A DNA stretch of 64,000 nt from Vespa crabro (lineage: Eukaryota; Arthropoda; Insecta; Hymenoptera; Vespidae). The notes beneath the pieces were generated by a model that made no database searches, was not told the origin of the DNA, and was given only the letters and a program-made list of their open reading frames with translations. Positions 33,575 to 45,734 of the stretch are shown here, one piece after another. The stretch is from the NCBI RefSeq assembly GCF_910589235.1, contig NC_060955.1, positions 20,525,058 to 20,589,057 of the forward strand, in the 5' to 3' direction. Position numbers and translations under genes: made by a program. Within the stretch, counting starts at the first letter, position 1. Each line of letters begins with the position of its first letter.

Positions 33575-34660
33575 ACGATGAGTGTATAAGAAGAAACGTT
33601 CTCTTTCGAGATCTTTCTTTTTCCCCGCCTCAATCGGGTCAGAACGTTGTCTTCTTTCTTTTTGATTTTGTTTTCTTTTTTCTTTTTTTCTTTTTTGCCT
33701 TTTTTTTCCCTTTTCCCTTTTCGAAAGTTTTCACCTAAAAATTTCCTTCGGTTAACTTTACTTACCTAGGTATAAAATTCGTTCGCCGTCGCTCTTTCTA
33801 AGGACATTCTCTTTTACCGTTGTTATATTTTTCATTTTAAAGAAACTAATACAGTTAACCATTTTCGAAAGATACAATGGTAACTGTACATTCCATGGTC
33901 ATTATATTTCAAATTTTTACCATATTTTTACTTTCGTTGCATTACTGACACATCCTTTTGGAAATAGTACGACGGTAAAACGTAACCTTTTTGAAATTAA
34001 AAATGGAGCACCTTTTACAACAATGCATCTTAACACTAATAAATAACATAAGTTTCATTTTTGACATGTAGGAACCATTTTTTATCTAAAGCTAAAGCTG
34101 TAAACATAAAAAAATAATTTACAGCCCGTAAATTAAAATAGGACTCCATCCATTGATTCGTTTGTTGTTCTTTCGACTTTTATCCCGTCATGGAGAATTT
34201 TTTCGAACTTTATTTTCTAATATTTGCATTTAATATTTTCAATACGGCAAATGTAATAATTTTTAAGAATTGTAATTAAGTTTTTATTTCGGATGTATTT
34301 TTATTTTCGTTACTAGATTTTACTTTTTCGAAAGTATAAGGTTTATAGGCTTATGTATAATTGACAAAGCATCCTGAACGAGTAAATATCAAGAATAGGC
34401 CACAAATAAGTAATTTTTTTGTAAATTCCTTTCCTCAAGAAAATTTGAACCATTTGAAATTTTCTTAATCACTTTTAATTCCCATTCAAAGTGATTTTTC
34501 GTATTTCAATTGACGCAACGAGCTCGAACGAAAGCAATATATTTTGTCAATAGTTATAATTCGTAAAGGTTGAATGGAATATCTTTAAAGGAAAAAAGAA
34601 AAAAAAAAAAAAAGAAAAAAAGAAAAGAAAAGAAAAAAAAATAATGATACAAATTTTCAT
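33575..34660. other. AT-rich unique sequence with T and A tracts
   Basis: T/C tract at about 33655-33722 and A-rich tract at about 34587-34642. The part 34070-34400 is unique AT-rich sequence with few simple repeats and no frame over 60 codons. It could hide noncoding function, but no motif is strong enough to claim it. Confidence 0.45.
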
Positions 34661-34699
34661 TTTCATAGATTCGGGACGTCGTCGAAAGAAGAAAAAGAA

Positions 34700-34960
34700 A
34701 ATGTTAAAGGCTATAATGCATTTTGGGTACGGTTAGATCGACTGAAAGTTTTCAACTCTTTAAGCCTCTCTCACGGGACATCGTCAGGTCCCATGGGACG
34801 TCGAACAAAACCAAAGACATGACTTGAGAAATGTCAAAAGATTAGCAGTCATTTTGGATGCAAGAGGAAAGATCCATCATTGTGGTAATATCTGAAAAAA
34901 GGATCGTTAAACGGTAGTTGTTAGTCATCAAATGGTTTTAAGCTATTCATGGACTGTTAT
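34700..34960. other. repeat-free island, candidate conserved noncoding element
   Basis: Complex sequence lacking a long open frame. GGGAC (34775-34779) and the 12-bp palindrome GTCCCATGGGAC (34788-34799) create alternating GGGAC/GTCCC words, with GGGACATCG and GGGACGTCG as near direct repeats. Candidate regulatory element by contrast with the flanks; untested. Confidence 0.3.
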
Positions 34961-36840
34961 GAAAATCGACGATGTTACGACAAAATATACTAAACGTTTA
35001 GTTGTATACAAAAGTTGCTTGTAAACATATAAAGTAAATATTATATATTTTACTATATATACAATGTTCATAATTAATTTCTTCGTAAAGAAAGAAAAAT
35101 GTGCAATGTAATTAGATCGATATATATATTTTCAAATATGACAGGTTGTTTTAAAGTTATAATAAAGAAGAGAAAGAAGATGAAATAATCATAAATTCTA
35201 ATGAATAAGTAAATTCATTTGGATCTATAGAAATCAAGATAGATCTTTTTTCTTTTTCCTTTGTCAATTTTCTTTAATAATTTCCCTTGAAATGCTTTTA
35301 TAATTATATCATTGTTATATAATAATATTTCTTATTAATAAACGTACGGATATAAATTTGCACAATAATAATTCCTTTTTAAAAATAAATTCGATGAAAG
35401 ATTCATCGAAAGATTCATTTATAAAATGGGATGAAACATAAATAAACGTTGTATCAATATAGAAACTTTTTGACTTTCAAAGAGAAAGCGTGTGAATTGA
35501 GGAAAATGGAAAAAATTATAAAGAATAAAAGATTGAAACGAATAAGATTTCAATACCGTTATATGGTATAATTATTTTTTGTCCTTGGATCAATTAAAGG
35601 TAGCCAGCCAGTTAAATTGGTCAATTATATTGATCATATTATAATAAGATTTACTGTTCTTTTCTTTTTTCTTTTTTTCTTTATTTCAACTCTAAAATTT
35701 ATATTTTATTTTAAAATATAAAAATGCTAAATTTTCTCATAATGCATAAATATAAGAAATACATAGACATGGATTAAGTACAATCTCCATTATCTCAGCT
35801 GACGTTATCTTGACAGTTTTGAATGAGATAGATTATAAAAGAGATCATGATCTTTTCTAATAAGTTAAGGAGAGAAAGGTGTTCATAGAATATCTTATGA
35901 AATTGGTTACATTTAATGCTTTTACGTAAAAAGAAAATCCACGCAAAGCCGAAGATCGAACCTTTTCATGTTAAGAGTTTTGGATTACATAGATATCTGC
36001 ACATAAACATCAGCTCTATCTTTTCGAGATAGCGATCCTTCGATTGTCTATTACAATTATTTATTTTATTCTTTGCTTAGTTTTGTATAAAAAAAAAAAA
36101 AAAAAAAACAATCGGCATTTGAAATCTATAAAAATACGTACTTGTACTATAAAATTTGGATTTTTGTTTATTTTTATTTTTTTTTCTTTTTTCTTTTAAT
36201 TCCATTTCATTTCAGTTTTCTCTTTTATTATCAATTTTCCTTTGGTCCAGTTCGATTATAATCTTTCGTAAATTATTATCCACATTTATATTGGAAGTAT
36301 TATTGAGATTTTTCTTTCTCTTTCTCTCTTTCTTTCTTTTTTTTCTTTTTTCTTTTTTTTTTTTTTCACAAAGGGACGACTCGAGATTCGTAGTACAGGC
36401 AAGTAATCCGATACGGAAGAGCTTCCTTTCATAAGAACGAAAAAGGAGCAGATCTCTTGTATTTGCGCAATCGATGCCCTTCCGTCCTTCGTGGAGTGGC
36501 CAATGAATTCTCGAAAAATGAAAAAGCTTTGCTCGTTCTTCCTTCATCGAGTGGGGAATGAGGGGTGGGATTGGTCAAGCAACCGGACGTAGGTTGAGTA
36601 ATATTATATTTGTTAATTGTGAAACACAATCCTATACGATCCCAGAAAATTCTACCTGTATAAATGTCGTGGGAAGTCGTCCTTTTTTTTTTTTACTATA
36701 CTATACTAAACGAAAGGATCGAGATGAATCGGCCGTTTTCTTAGCTAGCGATGTTCCGAGATTCGAGATAACGTCATATTTGTCCGCGAAGGAAACGGTT
36801 TAATATGGTATATTTTCTATGAAAGTTCCCGAAAGTAGAG
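34961..36840. other. AT-rich noncoding sequence
   Basis: Very AT-rich from 35000 to 35780, then a poly-A run (about 36090-36108) and T/C tracts (about 36166-36200 and 36310-36366). The part 35780-35850 contains CAGCTGACGTTATCTTGACAG, with GATA-type and TGACAG (Hth/Meis-type) words. Frames at 36156-36803 are T-tract readings or unrecognised. Confidence 0.45.
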
Positions 36841-36841
36841 C

Positions 36842-36844
<3 letters not shown>

Positions 36845-36879
<35 letters not shown>
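36845..36879. repeat. (CT)n microsatellite, first of a pair
   Basis: About 17 CT units ending in CACTGG. A second CT tract of similar length lies 225 bp downstream, and both give (Arg-Glu)n in the same minus-strand frame (36817-37149). Confidence 0.95.
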
Positions 36880-36883
<4 letters not shown>

Positions 36884-37103
36884 GTAGGTGTACGCTTTCT
36901 TCTCGTAGGTGTCGATTTTCCGGTTGGAATCATCGAAAAACGTGCTGACAGATACGGACGAGAGATTAGAATAGAGATGTTACGGTTCGAATCTATCGAG
37001 AATGTCACTGTCACGATAGAAACGTTTGTCGACCATTCATCGTTTATCGGAGTAACGTCAAGAATTTTATTAATAACAGAATTTATACCGAATATATCTA
37101 CGT

Positions 37104-37146
<43 letters not shown>
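37104..37146. repeat. (CT)n microsatellite, second of a pair
   Basis: About 20 CT units with one CC, ending CTCACTCAC. Same orientation as the copy at 36845. Confidence 0.95.
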
Positions 37147-37147
<1 letters not shown>

Positions 37148-37149
37148 AC

Positions 37150-39410
37150 TTCGTAATACCTATTTCACGATAGTAAATTCTCTCTTACAGTGGCGAATCG
37201 TAGAAGCGGAAAATCGAAAGCGAGGAAGCATTTTAAGGGACGTTCCTTCGAAGGATATATTTCGATCTACCAATATCTCGATAGAGGATATATCGTAGAT
37301 TAGAGAAAAATCCTATTACTGACGCGCATCGAAAAGCGTACAATGTGATCGGCTCGCGCACCCTTTACGAAGGGAACCTCTGTCGAAGGGTCAGTAGCGA
37401 ATGGGAATTAAGTTTTGAAAATTATCAAAAGTGGCCCGAAAGGCCCCTCTGTCCATCCTGAATGCTAAGCCGTCTAATTTCATCCCCCGGTATCTAGACA
37501 TTATTTCATCTTCGACGAGACCTTTGAACAGGTAAAAAGGAGGGGGAGAAGAGGTAGAACGTAGGGTGCCAAGCCTATCTTCCCACGCTTAATATTGCAA
37601 AATATATAGAGGAGCTACGAGGGATGTTACTTAGACACGTTATTTTCAACGAAATTCTTGCGTGCGGACCGTATTCACATCCGGTACGATGCATACGTCC
37701 ATTTACACATCCCCAAACTTTTTACCACCTTTCGCGTTTTCACGTCATATTTTCTCGAGGACATTTAGCTGATATCTAAGAAGAATTTTTTTTTTTCAAT
37801 GATATTCCAATATTTAAATCATACGTACAAGATCTTTATTAATTTTCTTATGATCGATTTTATTATACGTTTGAAAATATAAGATATAATTTATATTTAT
37901 CAATTTGTATTTGTGATAAATGAATCAAATGTTTTCTTTATAGTAAGTTCTTTCATGATATTTCTCACGTATAAATGATCATTTGGATAAAAATATTAAA
38001 TAATAACATTCTTTCCCGATCGTTTTGTATATTCCCCTTCAGAATTGATTTCTTCTCGGTTATTATAGGTTCTATTGCGACAGAAGACGGTAGGTTTAAC
38101 GTAACTCTTTCTCAGGTAATATCTCGTCCATTTCTCGCAACATTAACTAGAGCTCGTCCTCTTATGTAAACGTCGGTATGTTCGAATATCGAAAGGTATC
38201 CCGTAGTATACCTGCATCTTTCCTACCAATGAATGGTCAGGATCCTTTGAAAAAGTGCAGTTTTCAGGTGAAAGGATAGCTTCTCTATCGTTGGACGCTC
38301 GCTAGATCTTTCTTTTTCTTTCTTTTTTCTTTTTCTTTTTTCTTTCTTTTTTTTTCATCCGCAAACCGTGGGATAGATCCGCGTTTCTCTCACTCCTTTC
38401 CAAACTCATGTCGAATGATCCCTCGACGTTTCTACGTTTTCGATCGTTCGGTCCTATTTGAATAGGAATCAACCGTGGGAGTTTCGTATGGGGTTATCGT
38501 TCCGGTGACGCTTCGTAATTTTGACTCACGATTTTCGCAATCGTATTGTCGTTCACCTGCGACTGTCCAGGTAAATCGAAAGATGACGTATGAGATGTAT
38601 TATTCGACTGTGGGAATACGGACGATGTTTCTATAATTCATATATAGCCTTTCGAAAGAATTTTACTTAGGAAAAATCTTCTTTTGAAATTTCCTTACTC
38701 ACGTAACAATATCTTCTACCTTTATTCTATCCTTTAATATCTCTTTCTCTATCTTTCTTTTTTTTTTTTAGGATTTCATATTTTCAATGTTTATTCTATA
38801 TTGAAGATTTTTTTTTTTTTTTTTTTTTTTTACATAGATATGACAAAATAGCTGTTACGAATATATATGTATTTTATTTTACATAGGAAAGACCGTTTAG
38901 CGATGGAAAGGTCATCTTATAAAATCTTGGAAGAAACAACGTTTCGATAAAAAGTCCGTAGAAATATACAAGTACGATAGGAGAGATGTAAAAGAAAAGG
39001 TCTTCTGAAAGAATCAAGATAGAGTAGTAAACGTAAATACCGTGAAATGGCTACTCACAAAAGATGGGACACGATATTTCCAACGTCTATTCGTAAATGA
39101 GAGGGTTCGATATTAGGCGTTATCTCGAAGTCTTGTGTAAGAACGATATTACGCGTGTATTTTCAACGAGAAAAAGCTTTCATCGAATGTAATGAGAACG
39201 GACTCCAATTAAGTGGATATTAAAGATCTCGTTTACTTTCATCCTAGATCGTACGAAGCGAGCGTTCGCTTCAGGGCATTTAAGATTTAAGATTAATATT
39301 TTATAGACAAAGGGTATTATAATATGAGATATTAAAGCGAGCAGAAACTATGCTTTCTTTCGAATTCGTTCTATTTAAAGGGAAAGATGAAACGAAAGAG
39401 AAAAGGATCG
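37150..39410. other. unique noncoding sequence
   Basis: A balanced, frame-poor part at 37190-37760 includes GTGGCCCGAAAGGCCCC (about 37432-37448) and could be a conserved element. AT-rich DNA and T/C tracts follow at about 38310-38358 and poly-T at about 38810-38831. No gene recognised. Confidence 0.4.
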
Positions 39411-39412
39411 TT

Positions 39413-39414
<2 letters not shown>

Positions 39415-39458
<44 letters not shown>
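39415..39458. repeat. (GA)n microsatellite
   Basis: About 20 GA units after GAAA. Confidence 0.95.
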
Positions 39459-39460
<2 letters not shown>

Positions 39461-39599
39461 TTCTTATTAAAAGTTGACGTCTCTTATAAAATTCTAATTT
39501 CGTTTTTAAATTATTCGAAAATAATATAAAACTTAGGTGGTAAGGTGTTTTAAAAATAGATCTTGAAGGATCGATCTAAAAACGTACTGTTGTGAAGTT

Positions 39600-39893
39600 T
39601 CACACGGCAACGTGGTTCTGAGTGTCATGTGGCGCTGGACCTGCTTTTACCCTCTCTTGCGTCCATCCGGTCATTTTCAATCCCCGGACGTGTCTAACTG
39701 CGTATTTTCTCAGGAAAGGGATACATTTCAAAATATTCCCTGGAGATCCCGCAATACGGAAAACCGATGGATGAATTCTGTCGATCATTTCCAGCTTCTG
39801 TCATTCGCGTCTACACTTTCTAAATTTAGAAGTTTTTCAGTTGGCACATTTGATACATTTTATAAAATCAATCGAATTAATTTCTTTCGATAA
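39600..39893. other. balanced segment open on both strands, possible exon
   Basis: A plus-strand frame (39612-39893, 93 codons) and a minus-strand frame (39600-39788, 62 codons) overlap in repeat-free sequence. On the plus strand CTAAC (39694-39698) lies 15 bases before a pyrimidine-rich CAG (39711-39713), a fair 3-prime splice site, and the frame stays open for 60 codons past it. No good downstream donor was found and no domain is recognised. Confidence 0.18.
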
Positions 39894-40480
39894 TTCATTT
39901 TTTATCTCGAATTCCTTGTCGAAGAAAATCAATGTTTTAAATGTTAAATTTCTCGACCAGACATATTCCTTGTTTTGTCTTTTTTCTTTCTTTCTTTTTT
40001 ATTTTTTTTTTTTTTTTTTTTTGAAACGTTTTCGTCAAACGGATTAAGATAAGAACAATAGGTACTGAATAAATAGCAACGACGACGATGATCATTTTCC
40101 CTTTCATCATTTTATTGCTTTATTATTACTATCCCCCATTCTTTTTGCGAATAGATATTTCAGTATTTTTACGAGAAAATTATTTCTTTGAAAAATTTTA
40201 GTAAGGTATCCTCCCGATGTGTATATCGTCACAAAAGGGACCAACCATTTTTTGCCCTAAGCAAACTTATTTTTTACGTTATTGTAACTTTGTTGCGACC
40301 GCACTGTGAATCTTTCCGTTTGCTTTTTACACCAGGTTTTATTTCAATTTTTTTTAGCTCTCTTATTTGTTCCTTTTCTCTCCATCTTCATTCTCTTACT
40401 TTTTCTTTGTCGGCGATGAAATGCCGTGAAATAATTTTAATTACACGAAAACGTTAAATTATTAAGATTATACAGATACA
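39894..40480. other. AT-rich sequence with T/C tract
   Basis: T tract at about 39978-40022. The frames here are Phe/Ser-rich low-complexity readings. Nothing recognised. Confidence 0.5.
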
Positions 40481-40484
40481 TATA

Positions 40485-40720
40485 TACCATGGAATTCAAA
40501 ACTAGTAAACGTATAATTTCATGGGATAGGTCGTGGCATTAATTGAATTTTTAGTTCCCCTATATGATGTCATACATGTGCGTGTACTCGATTCGGAGGC
40601 GTGGCAGTGTTTACTTCCGCGAACAAATGAGCCATTTCGATAACACGTGTCGTTGAAGGATATCATGTATTAAAGTTATCTATCATCGTGAGAAATATAT
40701 CGTGAAGAGTATTGAAGGAG
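40485..40720. other. repeat-free island, candidate conserved noncoding element
   Basis: Complex sequence without a frame over 60 codons, including GATGTCATACATGTGCG (about 40566-40582), TGTTTACTTCC (about 40609-40619, forkhead-like) and an E-box palindrome ACACGTGT (40643-40650). It stands between AT-rich flanks. Confidence 0.32.
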
Positions 40721-41001
40721 TTAGTTAGTTAAATTGACAAATTGAAAATTATAAATAAACGACGAGATTACAAACGTTATTTAAAACAATTAAATATTAT
40801 TTCAATTAAGTTGAAATATAATTTCACGTTATCTATATGTTTTTCTTATTCCTTTGTATTCATAAGAATAAGATTTTTATTAATTTAAGAGTGGCAAGAA
40901 TGTATCTTGTTTGTTAAAGAAAGAGGAAAGCTAATTACGATGACGGAGAGGAAAGAACTAGTTAAATTCACGGTCTAACGATTACTTTGATCGATCGAAG
41001 C

Positions 41002-41027
41002 GATTAAGTTGAAACGTTAACTTAATC
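41002..41027. other. 9-bp inverted repeat
   Basis: GATTAAGTT (41002-41010) and AACTTAATC (41019-41027) with an 8-base spacer. TTAA-type homeodomain (NK-like AAGTT) words are present, but arms this short are expected by chance. Confidence 0.4.
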
Positions 41028-41049
41028 TCTTCCCCGCATGCTTGACCAG

Positions 41050-41610
41050 AAGGCAGGGGTCTTACTTTAGTTAATCTCGTTTTTATTAATATGAACGTTC
41101 GCTTTATTAAAATGTTTATGAGAATATAATGAAAGGGTGCATCGTTGTTTTTTTTTTTTTTTTTTTATGGGAGCGCGATAATAATGACCATGGGATGTTA
41201 TATGTTGTACGGATATCAATATTATTACGAACCTGTCAACACAAAAATTCATGACGTTGGAAATTCAATCCGTTCATTCATTAAAATTCATTTAATTTCT
41301 TTCTTTTTTCCTTTTTTTTTTTTTTCTTATCCAATCATAATTTTTCTTTCTTCAGAATCATCAAAAATGAAAGAAAAAAAAAAAAAAAAATGAAAAAATC
41401 GATTTAGACAAAAATATCGTTAACATTTTCTAAAAATGTTCTAAACTTCTCTTGAATACTCCTTCTTTCATTTCTTATGATTTACGTAAATATTTGAAAT
41501 GCTTTTTCCAGACACATCGAAAGGTTCAAAATGATAGAAACGTGAACATTTGCGTTAATGATAATGTGATAACAGTTATCGTGCGTGAATGCGAAGGTGC
41601 ATTCAGTGTT
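41050..41610. other. AT-rich sequence with poly-T and poly-A tracts
   Basis: Poly-T at about 41147-41166, T tracts near 41300-41325 and an A tract near 41374-41390. The frames are ordinary and unrecognised. Confidence 0.5.
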
Positions 41611-41615
41611 ACGTT

Positions 41616-41617
<2 letters not shown>

Positions 41618-41652
<35 letters not shown>
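41618..41652. repeat. (GA)n microsatellite
   Basis: About 17 GA units. Confidence 0.95.
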
Positions 41653-41656
<4 letters not shown>

Positions 41657-41721
41657 TTAAAGTTACTCAGTTACTCATTATAACACGAAGATAAGAACAA
41701 AAGCTTAGTCATGAACGCAAA

Positions 41722-41737
41722 GGTCATTTAAATGACC
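41722..41737. promoter_or_regulatory. 16-bp perfect palindrome with AGGTCA half-sites
   Basis: GGTCATTTAAATGACC is fully self-complementary. Together with the A before it, it forms AGGTCA and TGACCA half-sites inverted across six bases. AGGTCA is the nuclear-receptor half-site, but ecdysone-receptor-type elements prefer a 1-base spacer, so receptor binding is uncertain. About one 16-bp palindrome is expected by chance in a window of this size. Confidence 0.3.
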
Positions 41738-41779
41738 ACTTTACCTAATTGCGTTATGTTTACGATCCTTTAAAACACA

Positions 41780-42410
41780 TTTTTAACTGATAAAACTGCT
41801 GAACGATCTGGTATTTACCTATCAAAATGGAAATACATCGAAAGGGTCATTAATCATTCTCTGTATCGGACGATCAATCATCTATCTTTCTCTTTTTTTT
41901 CTTTTTCCTTTTTTTTTTCTTTTTTTTTTCTTTTTTATTACACAGTTACAACCCGTCTCTTCTTTTATCATGAGTTTCCTTTAAAATGGGAATAATCGAT
42001 GATCGTAAGGCATTCATCGCTCGACACGTAGACGTAACAAGTATCATAAAGCTATAATTTTATGCCGACAATGCGATAGCATTAGGGCAGGTGGAAAGTT
42101 AAAACGATCGAGTAGTTTTATCTTATATTAAGTCGAAGTAATTATTTTCGATTCTTTCGTACTCTCGAAAATTTGTTTCTTTTCCTTTCTTTTTTTTTTA
42201 TATTTTTTTATTTTTTTTTTTTATCTTTTTCTTTTTTTTTCCCTTTCAACTAATCCTTCCTAACAAGGGTGCGGTTTTAATTCTCCAGTTAAGGCTTTAC
42301 TTGAATTTAAAAATCGGAACGAATGCAGGTGTCTGCATTCGAAGTTTACCTATGGTAGCACGAAACTAAGATTCGTTATCTTAACAAAAAAAAATTAGTG
42401 GAATTATGAT
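41780..42410. other. AT-rich noncoding sequence with T/C tracts
   Basis: T/C tracts at about 41888-41936 and 42178-42242. No open frame over 60 codons and no recognised element. Confidence 0.55.
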
Positions 42411-42415
42411 AGAAA

Positions 42416-42416
<1 letters not shown>

Positions 42417-42459
<43 letters not shown>
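42417..42459. repeat. (ATT)n trinucleotide repeat
   Basis: About 14 perfect units. Confidence 0.95.
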
Positions 42460-42460
<1 letters not shown>

Positions 42461-43246
42461 TAATAGTAAATAGGATAAATTTGATTTTTTTTCTTTCTAT
42501 TTTCATTTGCTTTAAAAAATATTTATACTTTTAAATGTTTCAAAAGATATAAAAAAGTTATCTAAAAATGACTTTGACTTGGTGATTACAAGACCGAAAA
42601 AGATATTTTAGTAACACACAAACACTTAACGAGGAGATAGTTTAGCTTGTCCATTGTTTATGTTCTTTTATCATTCCATAGTTTCACAGTCGTATTTTAG
42701 ATAATGTTGGAATTTGTCCGTTTCTCATTTTACCTGCCTCTCGTTTATACCCCTTTTTAAACAAAAGTTTAAGAGTTGGATTGATGGATATAATGATCGT
42801 GATATATGAAAGGAAAAATTTTTTGCTATTGAATTATTTATTCGCTTCGATTTTTTTTTTGTTGTTAAAATTTAAGAAATCAGAATTCATTTTTCGCCAA
42901 ATTAAATCCCATTTTGAACGAAGATCTTTATCGTCTTTTCGATAGTACTACAATAAGAAAGAAGCGATGGAAGTCGATATAAAAGTGTCTCTAAAGATTC
43001 TAATCTTTCTCCTTTCTTCCCCCGATTGAAACGAGACGAACATGCTTCGTTGCTTTCTCACACTCCATCTCTTCAATCCTTTGCTTCTTCGATCTCGAAA
43101 AATACGCGAGAGGGTTCCGTTAGCTCGCTATACGCTATCATCTCTCGCTTTCGAAATCGTTCAGTCGTATGATCGAGGCCCAAAACCAACTGGTTTCATT
43201 TGTAGCTTGCATTAACGTCCTTGCTATTCAAAAGTTCTTAAGAGCC
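42460..43246. other. AT-rich to balanced noncoding sequence
   Basis: No open frame over 60 codons. TATAAAAG at 42978-42985 is followed by the inverted pair AAAGATT/AATCTTT (42993-43008) and a balanced stretch to 43200. This could be a core promoter but has no initiator or transcript support. Confidence 0.4.

Positions 43247-43294
<48 letters not shown>
43247..43294. repeat. (GATA)12 microsatellite
   Basis: Twelve perfect GATA units. Confidence 0.97.
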
Positions 43295-43296
<2 letters not shown>

Positions 43297-43429
43297 TGTA
43301 TAATACATTGATAGGGCGTGTCGTTTAGACTTCGAGAGGTATTAGAGTTAGAATTTGGATTTGCCGTTAGATAATTCAATGGCAACGCGTTCAACTCTAT
43401 AAAATTTGTAAATTTTTATCGATAAAGTA

Positions 43430-43506
43430 CAAAAAAAAAAAAAGAACGGAAAAAAAACAAAAAAGAAAAGAAAAAAAAACAAAAAAAAAAGGAAAAAAAA
43501 GAAAAA
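43430..43506. repeat. A-rich tract
   Basis: A runs broken by single G or C. A second A-rich tract of the same kind lies at about 43845-43892. Confidence 0.9.
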
Positions 43507-43916
43507 TAGTCGATTTCTAAAGAAATATTAGTTACTTGTGTAATTTCTTTTCGTTACAATTTCTCTTTTATTTTATCTCCAACTACATGTAACACTTTCA
43601 CAGGCATGAATCTTTTTTTCCTAGATATTTTCTTGACGTGGCATCGCGATAAGCCAGGACCAAATAGTAATTCTACAAGTCCGGCTTTTAGTAGAGATAA
43701 ATATCTCGACTGAGAGAAGGCGAATAAAAGGATTTTCGATCTATGAAAAGAATTTCTTATTGTGACGTATACTGATATTACATTTCTTTCGATTCACATA
43801 TCTGCTACAAATTTCTTTTGAAGTGGGAGATTTTTGTGTTCAAATAAAAAAAAAAAAAAAAAAAAATAAATAAAAAAAAAAAGAAAGAAAAATATCTAAG
43901 TCTCTATTAAATAGAT

Positions 43917-44255
43917 TTAAAAATACAAATACTTCGATGTAATTATAAAGGGTAACATTAAAATAAATATTATTTGTCGATAAAAATATCTTCTACTATC
44001 TGATATGCCATCTATATGATTTCGAGTTAGCACGAAGTTATCTATAAAGTAAATAAATTTAGGAAAGTTGAATTTATATTTTCGGTAAGGTTGATCTTCT
44101 AGAAGATTAGAAGTTGCATTTCCTTCGAACCATCGTAGGTTTAAAACCTCTTTCTGGTTCGATCTTCCTTCTAGGTCCTTATCCGTGCAAACATATCTGT
44201 TTGTCCGATAAGCATGGAATGCGTGAAATAAGTTGGTTCGAACGTGTCTCTTCAT
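43917..44255 (-). other. unassigned 112-codon open frame
   Basis: Mixed-composition frame on the minus strand, without simple-repeat bias except at its C-terminal end. It contains no domain, signal peptide or zinc ligand pattern I recognise and is not flanked by clear splice sites. A 14-bp palindrome, ATCTTCTAGAAGAT (44094-44107), lies inside. Length is within chance expectation. Confidence 0.15.
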
Positions 44256-44559
44256 AACGAAATTTCTTAGAGAAGTTCTTCCGTAACTTTTCTTCTCCCC
44301 TTGACAAATATTATTCGTCTTAGATATGTAATATATGCGAAGTTCTTATCTTCGAAGTTTTTCAAAAAATATCGAGCACAGGTTTCTCTCTAGGAAAATA
44401 ATTATATATATAAGTTTTTTAATAAATTAATAAATATACATTTAACATAATAAAATTTCATAAAATATTATCAAAAAGTATACGCATTGTAATAGAAATT
44501 TTAATTAGATTGAGAACGTAGGACATACATACATAAATAAGAATAAACTCAAAAGACTA

Positions 44560-44900
44560 AGATTCATTCAATGTGGATCGTAATGCTCAGGTAAAACTAC
44601 TCATGTGGTTTTCTATTTGTGACGGTATTGTCCATCTTGCTCGAAGTTCGTTGTTCCATACTGACGGTCGCACCGGGCCCCATAACTTATGGGAGTCTAC
44701 GGAACTTTTAGAAAAACCTTAAAGAGGTATAACGATACAGCAGCATCCATGAAGTAAGGGACAGCCATACTTTAAAGAGTTTAGTTGGTGGGACGCAATA
44801 ATTCAGAGCGGTCTATATGGTCAGTGTGGTTCTTACTTCTAAAAGGGCTAAGATATTTATGGGTTGCAGCTGATCTCCAAACAATTTCTATTTCTAAGAC
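44560..44900. other. repeat-free island, candidate conserved noncoding element
   Basis: About 340 bp of complex sequence with no frame over 60 codons, lying in strongly AT-rich DNA on both sides. It includes CACCGGGCCCCATAACTTATGG (about 44671-44692, written here only in part as a GC-rich core next to CATAA) and GCAGCTG, an E-box, near 44867-44873. The contrast with the flanks is among the sharpest in the window. Function unknown. Confidence 0.35.
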
Positions 44901-45697
44901 TTTATTTCGATGTTTCCAATAATCGATATTATTTTCGATCATTTCCAAATTCATTTTTGATTATTAACGATAACGACAAATCAAAATAGAATTATTATTA
45001 TTATATATTTCTAGACTATTACATACTATTATATAATCATATTTTTTATATAAGTTTTGAATATTTTCTTATATATATATATATATATTTCTTTTTTTTT
45101 TTAAACACATTGTATGATTTCTTTTGTAGAAGCAAATATACGCACGATTTAATTCGCGTTCACATTTACACGTAAGCTGGTACAGTAACGATAAAATAAC
45201 ATAGACCTCCCTGATAATCCCTTTGGAGTATCGTTGAAAACTCCTTCCGAGGTGATATGTTCGTGTCCGTAGAAAACCCTTTCAAGAATAGTATGGAGGA
45301 TAGTGAGAAAGAGAAAAGAATTCTTTCTTAAAAGGTGGCTGTGCGAGTAAGCGAGCGAACGCGAAACGGATGGTCTTCTTCGTTGATAGGATGTGGTTGG
45401 ACAACTATGTGTATGTTCGTTGTAGACTCGAATCTCGGGTATCTTTTATGACGTAATCGCATTGGAAAACCTTCCTGAAACCCCTTTGATCCGTGCGCGT
45501 TCCTCATGGCCTTCAGCTTCTAGGATCGAGCAACCGAGAAAGAATCGTGTTTTGGCAGGGTGCTATAATGTTGCTGCGAGGAAGAAAGTTTTTCTTTTGA
45601 GAAGAGCCAACGTAGGTAGCGCTAATGGAACCTGCCGCGACATTCGAAGGTGGCAGCTCGTGAAACGCGATCAGGATTTCATCCCTGCGACGTCCCT

Positions 45698-45700
<3 letters not shown>
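44901..45700. other. AT-rich then balanced noncoding sequence
   Basis: AT-rich to 45130 with a short TA array (45073-45090), then unique balanced DNA (45180-45690). A 123-codon plus-strand frame (45462-45833) runs into the CT repeat and has no recognised domain. Confidence 0.4.

Positions 45701-45733
<33 letters not shown>
45701..45733. repeat. (CT)n microsatellite
   Basis: About 14 CT units followed by TTTCTC. Gives a Ser/Leu run in the frame above it. Confidence 0.95.

Positions 45734-45734
<1 letters not shown>

Noticed and set aside
36985..36996. GGTTCGAATCT resembling the tRNA B-box
   Set aside because: No matching A-box, acceptor stem or cloverleaf could be placed around it. Other GGTTCGA words in the window failed the same test.
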